Positions 40,027 through 47,302 of a stretch of DNA of 57,869 nt are shown piece by piece. Position numbers and translations under genes: made by a program. The DNA is taken from assembly GCA_017561885.1 (NCBI GenBank), contig JAFZBF010000031.1:1-57869 (forward strand), given 5' to 3'. The stretch's first letter is position 1; each line of letters starts with the position of its first letter. Origin of the DNA: Bacteroidales bacterium (lineage in GTDB: Bacteria; Bacteroidota; Bacteroidia; Bacteroidales; UBA932). The notes below the pieces were generated by a model, which was given only the letters and a program-made list of their open reading frames with translations, searched no databases and was not told the DNA's origin.

Positions 40027-41547
40027 TTACCGTACCGGAGGAGTCCAGCCGTTCAGGACCCAGGCCGGGTCGCGGTAGCTGGCGATGAGGTCCGCATCGC
40101 GCCGCGCGTCGAGCTGGCGAGAGTATTTGTGGCGCTGCGACACGTCCACGAGCTCACCGGTGTCAGCATCTCGGGTACGGAATTCCAGCATCGTGGCGCT
40201 CTTCTCGCCGATGGCGCTCCATCCAAGCGGATTGAAATTTCGCGTAGTGCAGTCTATGGCCACAAATTCAGCATCAGGGTATATGGTGTTGCCGTTCTTG
40301 GGGGAACGGCCGAAGTCGGCGGGACGTTCGGGCATACCTTCGAAGTGACATTCCACAAAGACATCGCCGTGGGCGGGTTTCACGTTGCGCACCCACGTGA
40401 AGGGGCCGCCGTGGTTAAAGAACTTGCTGTGATATGCAAACAGGCTGCCGCGGCCGAGGATGGAATCCCCGTCGCCGATCAGCTCGCTGTCCTGCATATA
40501 GACGGTTCCGTTGGCCTGCAGCGCGTCGCCCGAGCCCGTAATCCGGACTCTGTAGAGGGCGATGCGCTCCCCGTTCAGCAGCAGACCTTCCGCCTGCCCG
40601 TAGCAGTCGGTGGCGATGCTTATGTCTTCGAGGATGATGTCGCTGCAGTTGTCCAGAGCGAAAGCCGCACGACGCGAGGGGAAGGTCCCCGGCCATTCGT
40701 TGGTCTTGACCAGCAGGGGATGCGGGTTGAAGACCTCGTTGTTGGCGTAGTGGACGTGGGTGGCATCCATTCCCGCACCTCTCAGGACAACATTCGTCTT
40801 GTTGCGGGCATAGACGATCTCTTCGTAATCGCCTGCAGCCACGCTGATCCAGGTGGTATCCCTGCAAAAATCCGGCACGGCGTCGAGTGCACCCTGGACT
40901 GTGTTGAAATCGCCGCTGCCGTCGGCCGCCACTGTCAGATGGTGCGCATCGGCGGGCCCAGCCGCCTTGGTGGAGAATTTCCACTGGCCTTTCTTCACTC
41001 CCTTGAATTCCCCGCATACCAGCACGCCGGGGTCGATGGTCACATAGTATTTGTGGCCATATTCGAGCATGTTGTTATGAGGGTAGATGGTAGCGGTATT
41101 ATCGTGGATTATGACGGGATAGAAGCGGAATCCGTCCGTGAATCCGCCGATTATGGTGAGCTGCATGTCGCGCGGAGTGGGCTCGGCAGTGCCGGACGGA
41201 GTACCTGGAACGGTGTTGCGGTTGGTTGGCACGAAATCCCGGCTGTAGTCATACGGAACTTTAGTGTAGTCGCATTCAGGCCCGTAGGTCCGGCTTCTGG
41301 TGAGGCCTGCAGGCAGACTCATATCGAGGCTGTCCACGCATTCGCCGCTGCGGGCGTCCCAGATGCGGATGAAGCCTTCACTTCCAAGGACGGGCGCTTG
41401 GGAAAAGGTGAGTACAAGATGCGTGTCGGGATTGACTCCGGTCGCTTTCTTTGCGGGGAAATAAGCCACCTGGTCTGTCGTTGAACCGACACACGATGAC
41501 AGCAGCAGAGCTGTCACATAAAGAAGAAAGTATGTTCTGATTTTCAT
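40027..41547 (-). CDS. Pectinesterase-family (CE8-like) lipoprotein with Ig-like N-terminus
   Basis: The 506-residue product has a lipoprotein signal (MKIRTYFLLYVTALLLSSC). Residues about 28-195 look like a bacterial Ig-like (Big_5) region (FPAKKATGVNPDTHLVLTF). A right-handed beta-helix of the pectin methylesterase type begins near 205: LTVAADGSGDFNTVQGALDA, then VAAGDYEE, YGQAEGLLLNG, GSGDALQANG, GDGDSILGRG and NPLGWSAIG. In classical CE8 enzymes these blocks are GxYxE, QAVAL, QDTL, DFIFG and LGRPW. Both Asp residues are kept, but the QDTL glutamine and the LGRPW arginine appear changed. It may be a pectinesterase of the Bacteroidota type or act on another ester. No other pectin genes are nearby. 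Confidence 0.78.
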   Translation of the reverse strand: MKIRTYFLLYVTALLLSSCVGSTTDQVAYFPAKKATGVNPDTHLVLTFSQAPVLGSEGFIRIWDARSGECVDSLDMSLPAGLTRSRTYGPECDYTKVPYDYSRDFVPTNRNTVPGTPSGTAEPTPRDMQLTIIGGFTDGFRFYPVIIHDNTATIYPHNNMLEYGHKYYVTIDPGVLVCGEFKGVKKGQWKFSTKAAGPADAHHLTVAADGSGDFNTVQGALDAVPDFCRDTTWISVAAGDYEEIVYARNKTNVVLRGAGMDATHVHYANNEVFNPHPLLVKTNEWPGTFPSRRAAFALDNCSDIILEDISIATDCYGQAEGLLLNGERIALYRVRITGSGDALQANGTVYMQDSELIGDGDSILGRGSLFAYHSKFFNHGGPFTWVRNVKPAHGDVFVECHFEGMPERPADFGRSPKNGNTIYPDAEFVAIDCTTRNFNPLGWSAIGEKSATMLEFRTRDADTGELVDVSQRHKYSRQLDARRDADLIASYRDPAWVLNGWTPPVR

Positions 41548-41561
41548 ATCATAAATATAGC

Positions 41562-41594
41562 AAAAAGAAGGGCCGGCTGTATTCAGCCGACCCT
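41562..41594 (-). terminator. Terminator after the 41620 lipoprotein gene
   Basis: On the minus strand AGGGTCGGCTG pairs with CAGCCGGCCCT around a four-base loop (41569-41594, with one G-U pair) and is followed by five U residues (41562-41566). It ends the TPR lipoprotein transcript just before the pectinesterase start at 41547. Confidence 0.85.
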
Positions 41595-41619
41595 CTTTAT
41601 GTCTTAAGCAATAACAGAC

Positions 41620-43263
41620 CTACTGAATCTTTGCGAACTCGACGTCGGTAGCGGCGCGGTTGGCAAGCTTGCTGTCCGCAGAAGCAGCCCTGATCTCAGA
41701 CTGGGCGGCGTTAGAGTTGCCGCGGCGGGCAGCGATGATTGCGCGCTCGTATGCTGAAACAGGATCGGTGCCCTTGAGTACATTGGCAGCCTTGTCAAGC
41801 TGGTTTGAAAGGATATAGGCGAGACCCTCGTTCGGATTGCCAGTGCCGGCAAGTTTCTGGGCGGCCTGGGCATAGCTTCCGTTGAGAATGTCGATGACTG
41901 CGGAATTCTGTTTTGCATTCGGGCATTCAGTGCTTGCGAACAGGCGGGCAGCCTCGGTGTAATTCTTTTCGCGCATTGCGATGACACCCTTGAGGTTGGT
42001 GACACAACCTTCCGTGCTCTTCACCGCAGCGAGTGCAGTCTTGGCGGCGCTGAGGTCACCGGCATCGAGATAAGTCACTGCTGAATTGAAACGGGCGCGG
42101 TCGCTGTCAAACTTCTGGACAGCCTGCCTGTAGATGGCCTGCTTTGAAGTAGGATTGTCAACCAGGGTGGCGACACGCAGAAGGGCTTCTTCGTCAAGCA
42201 CGTCGATGTTGTTGCTTACGAGAGCTGTCAGTTCTTCAGGAGTATAGTTCTGGAACTCTACGTTGGTGATGAAACGTGCACGGCGGAGTTCAGGAAGGAT
42301 GTTGTCGGCAAGTGACTTGTAGACAGAAGACATGTTCTTGATCTCCCTCTCGCGGACATTGGGATCGCTGTACATAGAGAGCACGCGGAGGATAAGGTCC
42401 TTGTCCTCGATGTTGGATGCGTTTACCAGCTCCTGGAAGCCTTCCCAGTCCTCGCCGATGCTCCTTGTAGAAACGGCGCCTGTCTCAAGATTCTTGGCAA
42501 CAGTCTTGAAAGCCTGTTCTGCAGAATTCTCGCGCTGTTCAGAAAGGGTGTTGTTCCTTGCCACGGGACCGTCAGGTGATGCATATGCAACGATATCTGT
42601 GCCCACGATCGTGCGGCGCTCATCCTTCATCGCATCTGAAACGGCTGCTTTGTAGTCCTTCATATCCGCAGTGGTAAGCTGGTTCGGACGGACGGTGGCG
42701 CTATTGATGAGATAGAGGATCTGAGCCTCGACCTCCTCGGGAATCACTTCCTGATAGTTGTCGGCCATCAGATGATATGTACCATCCTCATTGACGAGCA
42801 TATAGGTGGTGTTTGCACCGTCAGCTATCTTGATCTCGCCGGGATATTCATACTCCCTGCCTTTGTAGAGCACCTTGGCGCGGGCGACGAGCTCGGATTT
42901 CTCCATGCCTTCCGCATATTTGAAATTGACGTGCTCCCTGATGGCAGCGCCGTTCTTTGACACCATCTTATAGTTTTCAGTAACCTTCTGGCCCTGATAC
43001 TCGAACGGAGTACCCTGAACTTCACCTCCCATATATTTGAGCACGGGGATTACGGTAAGACGGGCTTTCGGAAGGAAGTAATCAGCCGGGAAATTGACAG
43101 TCACATCGGCGTCGATATTGCCTGCCACAACTTCCAGAACTTCGGGGTCACACGTAATCTTCACCTGCTCAGCAAGCTCAGCCATCTTTGCGGCATTGTT
43201 GCAGGCTACGAGAGAGAATGCAGCAACGGAGAATGCCAAAAAGTTTCTAAACAATCTTTTCAT
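41620..43263 (-). CDS. TPR-containing lipoprotein with an OmpA-like central segment
   Basis: The roughly 547-residue product has a lipoprotein signal (MKRLFRNFLAFSVAAFSLVA followed by CNN); an ATG six bases upstream (43269) is also possible. The central part contains VGTDIVAYASPDGPVARNN and TLSEQRENSAEQAFK, resembling the ASPDG..N..LSE.RA block of OmpA-type peptidoglycan-binding domains, although the rest of that domain is not obvious. The C-terminal third is a series of helical repeats (FNSAVTYLDAGDLSAAKTAL, LKGVIAMREKNYTEAARLFA, GNPNEGLAYILSNQLDKAAN) of TPR type. It has its own promoter and a strong terminator, which suggests a substantially expressed envelope protein. Its exact role is unknown. 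Confidence 0.8.
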   Translation of the reverse strand: MKRLFRNFLAFSVAAFSLVACNNAAKMAELAEQVKITCDPEVLEVVAGNIDADVTVNFPADYFLPKARLTVIPVLKYMGGEVQGTPFEYQGQKVTENYKMVSKNGAAIREHVNFKYAEGMEKSELVARAKVLYKGREYEYPGEIKIADGANTTYMLVNEDGTYHLMADNYQEVIPEEVEAQILYLINSATVRPNQLTTADMKDYKAAVSDAMKDERRTIVGTDIVAYASPDGPVARNNTLSEQRENSAEQAFKTVAKNLETGAVSTRSIGEDWEGFQELVNASNIEDKDLILRVLSMYSDPNVREREIKNMSSVYKSLADNILPELRRARFITNVEFQNYTPEELTALVSNNIDVLDEEALLRVATLVDNPTSKQAIYRQAVQKFDSDRARFNSAVTYLDAGDLSAAKTALAAVKSTEGCVTNLKGVIAMREKNYTEAARLFASTECPNAKQNSAVIDILNGSYAQAAQKLAGTGNPNEGLAYILSNQLDKAANVLKGTDPVSAYERAIIAARRGNSNAAQSEIRAASADSKLANRAATDVEFAKIQ

Positions 43264-43304
43264 TATCAATTAATTTTAATGTTGATATTCGTGCGTAAGT
43301 CCTA

Positions 43305-43312
43305 CAAAAGTA
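43305..43312 (-). promoter_or_regulatory. -7 box TACTTTTG for the TPR lipoprotein
   Basis: An exact TAnnTTTG match on the minus strand with a predicted leader of about 35 A/T-rich bases before the start at 43263. Confidence 0.6.
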
Positions 43313-43342
43313 ACATTAATAAGCATATTTTTCAAATTTTTA

Positions 43343-43350
43343 TAACTTTG
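43343..43350 (+). promoter_or_regulatory. -7 box TAACTTTG for the sigma54-type activator operon
   Basis: An exact TAnnTTTG match ending seven bases before the ATG at 43358, predicting a leaderless message. Confidence 0.6.
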
Positions 43351-43357
43351 CCAAGCT

Positions 43358-44560
43358 ATGGATTTGACGCAGATAAAACAGCGGTTCAGCATCATCGGAA
43401 ACAGTCCTGAACTGAACAGGGCGATAGAGGTGGCGTGCCAGGTTGCCGCCACCGACCTGTCTGTGCTCGTCACCGGAGAAAGCGGCGTGGGCAAGGAATT
43501 CATCCCCCAGATAATCCATTACAACAGCCCCCGCAAACACGGCGTCTACATTGCCGTCAACTGCGGTGCCATCCCCGACGGAACCATCGATTCCGAGCTC
43601 TTCGGGCACGAGAAGGGCGCCTTCACCGGAGCTACCGAATCCCGCAAGGGCTACTTCGAGGAGGCCAACGGCGGCACGCTGTTCCTCGACGAGGTGGCAG
43701 AGCTTCCCCTCTCCACCCAGGTCCGCCTGCTGAGGGTGCTCCAGACGGGAGAATTCATCAAGGTGGGATCTTCCAAGGTGCAGAAAACCGACGTGAGGGT
43801 GGTTGCAGCTACCAATATCAATCTCCGCACCGCCGTGGCGAACGGCCGCTTCCGCGAAGACCTCTTCTACCGTCTGAACACCGTTCCCATAAAGATTCCG
43901 GCCCTGCGCGAGCGCAAGGAAGACATCCATCTGCTCTTCAAGAAGTTCGCACTGGACTATGCCGACAAATACAACGTTCCGGCCATCCGGCTTGACGAAG
44001 ATGCCGTCCGGATGCTGCAGAAATACCGCTGGCCCGGCAACATCCGCCAGCTGAAGAGCGTTGCGGAGCAGATCTCCATCCTGGAGAAGGACCGGCACAT
44101 CCACGCCGAGGTGCTGCAGAAATATCTGCCCGTAGACCACGAAGAAAACGTTCCGGTTCTGACCGGCTCCCAGAGCGCCGACTATCTCAGCGACCGCGAC
44201 ATCATATTCAAGATCCTTTTCCAGCTCCGCCAGGAAATCTCTGATCTCAAGCAGAGGGTCGAAGAGGTCCGTCCATCCACCATGCCTGTGCAGTCCAAGC
44301 ACCCTGCCGACATTGTGATCGACGCTATTCCCAGCGGCGAAGAGCAGCCCGCAGAGCAGCAGGAGTTCCCGACCGAGGAAGTGCAGCACGAGGACATCAC
44401 TCCGCAGCCGCAGACTCCCGTATCGCTACAGGATGCCACGCGTGAGCTGATAATACAGGCCCTGAAACGCAACGGCGGCAAGCGCAAAGCCACCGCCGAG
44501 GAACTGGGCTTCTCCGAAAGGACCCTTTACCGCAAACTTAAAGAATACGGACTGGAATGA
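43358..44560 (+). CDS. Sigma54-interacting transcriptional activator without receiver domain
   Basis: The 400-residue protein starts directly with the AAA+ domain: Walker A TGESGVGKE at about 39-47, the sigma54-contact loop KGAFTGATES with GAFTGA at 87-92, Walker B GGTLFLDEVAELPLSTQVRL, and an arginine-finger region GRFREDLFYRLNTVP. A proline/glutamate-rich linker spans about 285-350, and a Fis-type helix-turn-helix ends the protein (GGKRKATAEELGFSERTLYR). No response-regulator or GAF domain is present, so activity must be set by another protein or by expression. It overlaps lptE in ATGA. This activator-lptE-TPR-secG order is, from memory, conserved in Bacteroidales. Confidence 0.92.
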   Translation: MDLTQIKQRFSIIGNSPELNRAIEVACQVAATDLSVLVTGESGVGKEFIPQIIHYNSPRKHGVYIAVNCGAIPDGTIDSELFGHEKGAFTGATESRKGYFEEANGGTLFLDEVAELPLSTQVRLLRVLQTGEFIKVGSSKVQKTDVRVVAATNINLRTAVANGRFREDLFYRLNTVPIKIPALRERKEDIHLLFKKFALDYADKYNVPAIRLDEDAVRMLQKYRWPGNIRQLKSVAEQISILEKDRHIHAEVLQKYLPVDHEENVPVLTGSQSADYLSDRDIIFKILFQLRQEISDLKQRVEEVRPSTMPVQSKHPADIVIDAIPSGEEQPAEQQEFPTEEVQHEDITPQPQTPVSLQDATRELIIQALKRNGGKRKATAEELGFSERTLYRKLKEYGLE

Positions 44561-45066
44561 GAAAGACCGTCATCATACTAGCGATGCTTCTCTGCCTTGC
44601 CGCCCTCGGCGGATGCGGCATCTATTCGTTTTCCGGCACGTCCATCAAGCCAGACGTCGAGACGATAACCATCGAACCGGTGGTGAACAACGCCCTCAAG
44701 GTCAATTCGACGCTGGCCAACAAGATGACAGAGTCGCTGAAAGACAAGTTCAAGAAACTTACCAGCCTCAGGGACATCGAAGAGGACGGTGACCTCCAGC
44801 TTATCGTCACCATAGAATCCTATGAAGTCAGGGCCCAGGCCATCACCGCAGATGAGGTAGCGGCACAGAACAGGCTTACCATCACTGCAAGCGCCACTTT
44901 CATCAACGTGCTTCATCCCGAAGAAAACTTTGAAAAGAAGTCGTTCGCGGCTTTCCAGGACTACAATTCAGAATTGTCTCTCGACTCGGTGGAAGATTCC
45001 CTCTGCGACGACATCGTGGAGACGCTGGTCGAGGATATCTTCAACGCATCAGTAGCTCAATGGTAG
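44557..45066 (+). CDS. lptE: LptE-like LPS-assembly lipoprotein
   Basis: The 169-residue product has a lipoprotein signal (MRKTVIILAMLLCLAALGGC) and the short LptE-type beginning GIYSFSGTSIKPDVETITIE, with later VNSTLANKMTESLKDKFKKL and RLTITASATFINVLHPEENF. LptE lipoproteins plug the outer-membrane LptD translocon that inserts lipopolysaccharide. Bacteroidota LptE proteins are divergent from E. coli, so the name rests on the overall pattern. It is encoded between the sigma54-type activator and the TPR/SecG genes. Confidence 0.82.
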   Translation: MRKTVIILAMLLCLAALGGCGIYSFSGTSIKPDVETITIEPVVNNALKVNSTLANKMTESLKDKFKKLTSLRDIEEDGDLQLIVTIESYEVRAQAITADEVAAQNRLTITASATFINVLHPEENFEKKSFAAFQDYNSELSLDSVEDSLCDDIVETLVEDIFNASVAQW

Positions 45067-45070
45067 ATCA

Positions 45071-45754
45071 ATGCAGCAGGTTCGCGACATAAAGACCCTC
45101 GACATCCACGCCCTCGAAGAAACCATAGACCGTTATCCGTGGTTCGCGGCTGCACGCGCAGAGTATTTTTCGAGGATGGTGGCGATGGACAGGGAATACA
45201 TCCGGCCTGCAGCAAGGAAGACCGGTCTGTATGTGCCGGACCGCTGCCTGCTTTACGACACCGTCATACTTGGACACACCAGGGAACAAAAACCCCTTCG
45301 CAAACGCACCGGGCTTCGCGCCGATGTCCGCCCCGAGGAAGACCATCGCGACGACGCTCCTCTGGAACAGCCGGTAGTACAACCCGAAATAAAGCCCGCA
45401 GAGAAACCGGCCGAGACCCCTCGCAGGAGAGTCCCCGGAGGCGATTATTTCTCAAGACAGGATTTTGAAGAACTGGCAGAGTCCGGCCAGTCTTACACCG
45501 ACCTGCGTTTCACTCCCAAGAGCAATCTCAGTTCTTCTCTCGACAGGGCGGCAGGCATCCTGTCCAGCGAAATCCGGCCTCAGGTTCCGGACACTGACGA
45601 AGTCTGCACCGAAACTCTGGCGGGGATTTACTATTCTCAGGGCTTTTATCGAAGAGCCATAGATATTTACAAGAAACTTATTTTGTTTTATCCGGAAAAA
45701 AACACTTACTTTGCAGCCCTCATTGAGAGATGTAAAGAAAAAACAAAAAAATAA
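45071..45754 (+). CDS. Conserved hypothetical protein with a C-terminal TPR-like motif
   Basis: The 227-residue protein begins MQQVRDIKTLDIHALEETID and YPWFAAARAEYFSRM. The middle (about 95-125) is proline/glutamate-rich. The end, ETLAGIYYSQGFYRRAIDIY followed by KKLILFYPEKNTYF, is a single TPR-like repeat. No signal peptide is seen, so it is probably cytoplasmic or peripheral. It starts four bases after lptE and ends four bases before secG. I do not recognise a function; association with envelope biogenesis is suggested only by its neighbours. Confidence 0.75.
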   Translation: MQQVRDIKTLDIHALEETIDRYPWFAAARAEYFSRMVAMDREYIRPAARKTGLYVPDRCLLYDTVILGHTREQKPLRKRTGLRADVRPEEDHRDDAPLEQPVVQPEIKPAEKPAETPRRRVPGGDYFSRQDFEELAESGQSYTDLRFTPKSNLSSSLDRAAGILSSEIRPQVPDTDEVCTETLAGIYYSQGFYRRAIDIYKKLILFYPEKNTYFAALIERCKEKTKK

Positions 45755-45758
45755 CGAT

Positions 45759-46100
45759 ATGCAAGCAGCTTATATAACCATTTCGATCATCATTATGGTG
45801 GCAAGCATCCTTTTGACACTTGTGGTTCTTGTGCAGAATTCAAAAGGAGGCGGACTCGCAGCCAATTTTGCTTCAGGCAACACTACCTTCGGTGTCCGTC
45901 AGACAGCAGACTTCCTTGAGAAGACTACCTGGGTGCTGGCAGCAGCCATAATGGTTCTCTGCATCGTAGCAACCTTCGTGATTCCCAACAGAAGGAGTTC
46001 AAGGGACAGCGTCAGGGAGATGATCGAACAGACCATCCCTTCAGAAGGCCAGCCTTCACTTCCGGCCAACACTCTTCCTATCGAAGACGCCAACAACTAA
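45759..46100 (+). CDS. secG: Preprotein translocase subunit SecG
   Basis: The 113-residue membrane protein assists SecYEG in protein export. It has two hydrophobic helices (AAYITISIIIMVASILLTLV and TWVLAAAIMVLCIVATFVIP) joined by the SecG loop VLVQNSKGGGLAANFASGNT with QTADFLEKTT. The start is the ATG at 45759, four bases after the preceding stop; an open frame begins earlier but overlaps that gene. A hydrophilic tail of about 35 residues follows the second helix. Confidence 0.92.
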   Translation: MQAAYITISIIIMVASILLTLVVLVQNSKGGGLAANFASGNTTFGVRQTADFLEKTTWVLAAAIMVLCIVATFVIPNRRSSRDSVREMIEQTIPSEGQPSLPANTLPIEDANN

Positions 46101-46123
46101 CGGCCAGACAGTCGGAAAGGGAT

Positions 46124-46156
46124 ACGGCTTCGCACTGCGCGAAGTCGTTTTTTTTT
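46124..46156 (+). terminator. Rho-independent terminator after secG
   Basis: ACGGCTTCGC (46124-46133) pairs with GCGAAGTCGT (46139-46148) around a five-base loop, with one G-U pair, and runs into a T9 tract. It separates the lptE-secG operon from ychF. Confidence 0.92.
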
Positions 46157-46158
46157 GA

Positions 46159-46166
46159 TATCTTTG
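46159..46166 (+). promoter_or_regulatory. -7 box TATCTTTG for ychF
   Basis: An exact TAnnTTTG match directly after the terminator T-run. Predicted leader is about 20 bases of A-rich sequence before the ATG at 46192. Confidence 0.65.
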
Positions 46167-46191
46167 CAGATTACTCAACAAAAAAAGGAAT

Positions 46192-47295
46192 ATGTCTCTT
46201 AAATGCGGAATAGTAGGGCTTCCCAATGTCGGAAAATCGACTCTGTTCAACTGTATCAGCTCGTCGAAAGCACAGAGCGCAAACTTCCCTTTCTGCACCA
46301 TCGAGCCTAACATCGGCTCCACCAACGTGCCCGACCACAGGCTCGAAGAACTCGAGAAGCTCGTCCATCCCAAAAGAGTAGTGCCCGCCACCGTCGAGAT
46401 AGTCGACATCGCCGGCCTGGTGAAAGGTGCAAGCAAAGGCGAAGGCCTGGGCAACCAGTTCCTGGCCAACATCCGCGAGACTGACGCCATCCTCCACGTG
46501 CTCCGCTGCTTCGACGACGGCAACATCGTCCACGTCGACGGAAGCGTAGACCCCGTGCGCGACAAGGAAGTCGTAGATATGGAGCTGCAGATCAAGGACC
46601 TCGAAACAGTCACCAACCGCATAGAGAAAGTACGGAAGCAAGCCCAGACAGGAGGCGACAAGAACGCAAAGAAAGCCTGGGAAATGCTTGAAAAATACAA
46701 GGCCGTCCTGGAACAGGGCCGCAACGCCCGCGAAGTCGTGCCCCAGAATCCCGACGAAGAGAAGCTCGCCAAAGAATTCTGCCTGCTCACCTGCAAGCCC
46801 GTGCTCTACGTCTGCAACGTCGACGAGGATTCTGCAGCCACGGGCAACAAATACACCGAAGCCGTAGCCGAAGCCATCAAGAACGAAGACGCCAAGATGA
46901 TGGTTATCGCCGCGCGCATCGAGAGCGAGATCGCAGAACTCGACAGCTTCGAAGAGCGGCAGATGTTCCTCGAAGAGATCGGCCTCGAGCACTCAGGCGT
47001 GGAACGTCTCATTCAGGAAGCCTATTCTCTGCTCAAGCTCCAGACCTATTTCACAGCCGGAGAACCCGAAGTACGTGCCTGGACCATCAACAAGGGAGAC
47101 AAAGCTCCCAAGGCCGCCGGAGTCATCCACACCGACTTCGAAAAAGGATTCATCCGCGCTGAAGTCATAAAATACGAAGATTTCATCCACTATGGAAGCG
47201 AGGCAGCCTGCCGGGCCGCAGGAAAGCTTGCCAGCGAAGGCAAAGACTATGTCGTAGGGGATGGTGATATTATGCATTTCTTATTTAACGTCTGA
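46192..47295 (+). CDS. ychF: Redox-regulated ATPase YchF (Obg-like)
   Basis: The 367-residue P-loop protein belongs to the Obg/TRAFAC group but prefers ATP; it binds ribosomes and is linked to stress and translation control. Blocks are LKCGIVGLPNVGKSTLFNCI (G1), SANFPFCTIEPNIGSTNVPD, VEIVDIAGLVKGASKGEGLG (G3) and a coiled helical insert near 130-200. The C-terminal TGS domain has LLKLQTYFTAGEPEVRAWTI and KGFIRAEVIKYEDF. Full length. It heads an operon with the SGNH gene (seven bases later), aspS and mrp. Confidence 0.96.
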   Translation: MSLKCGIVGLPNVGKSTLFNCISSSKAQSANFPFCTIEPNIGSTNVPDHRLEELEKLVHPKRVVPATVEIVDIAGLVKGASKGEGLGNQFLANIRETDAILHVLRCFDDGNIVHVDGSVDPVRDKEVVDMELQIKDLETVTNRIEKVRKQAQTGGDKNAKKAWEMLEKYKAVLEQGRNAREVVPQNPDEEKLAKEFCLLTCKPVLYVCNVDEDSAATGNKYTEAVAEAIKNEDAKMMVIAARIESEIAELDSFEERQMFLEEIGLEHSGVERLIQEAYSLLKLQTYFTAGEPEVRAWTINKGDKAPKAAGVIHTDFEKGFIRAEVIKYEDFIHYGSEAACRAAGKLASEGKDYVVGDGDIMHFLFNV

Positions 47296-47302
47296 TAAAC
47301 TA

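Noticed and set aside
45049..45100. tRNA-like stretch AGTAGCTCAATGGTAGA followed by AGGTTCG at the lptE/45071 junction
   Set aside because: It resembles a D-arm and T-loop, but the D-stem GCTC is not matched by GATC, there is no acceptor or anticodon stem, and the bases encode the LptE C-terminus and the next start codon. Probably chance.
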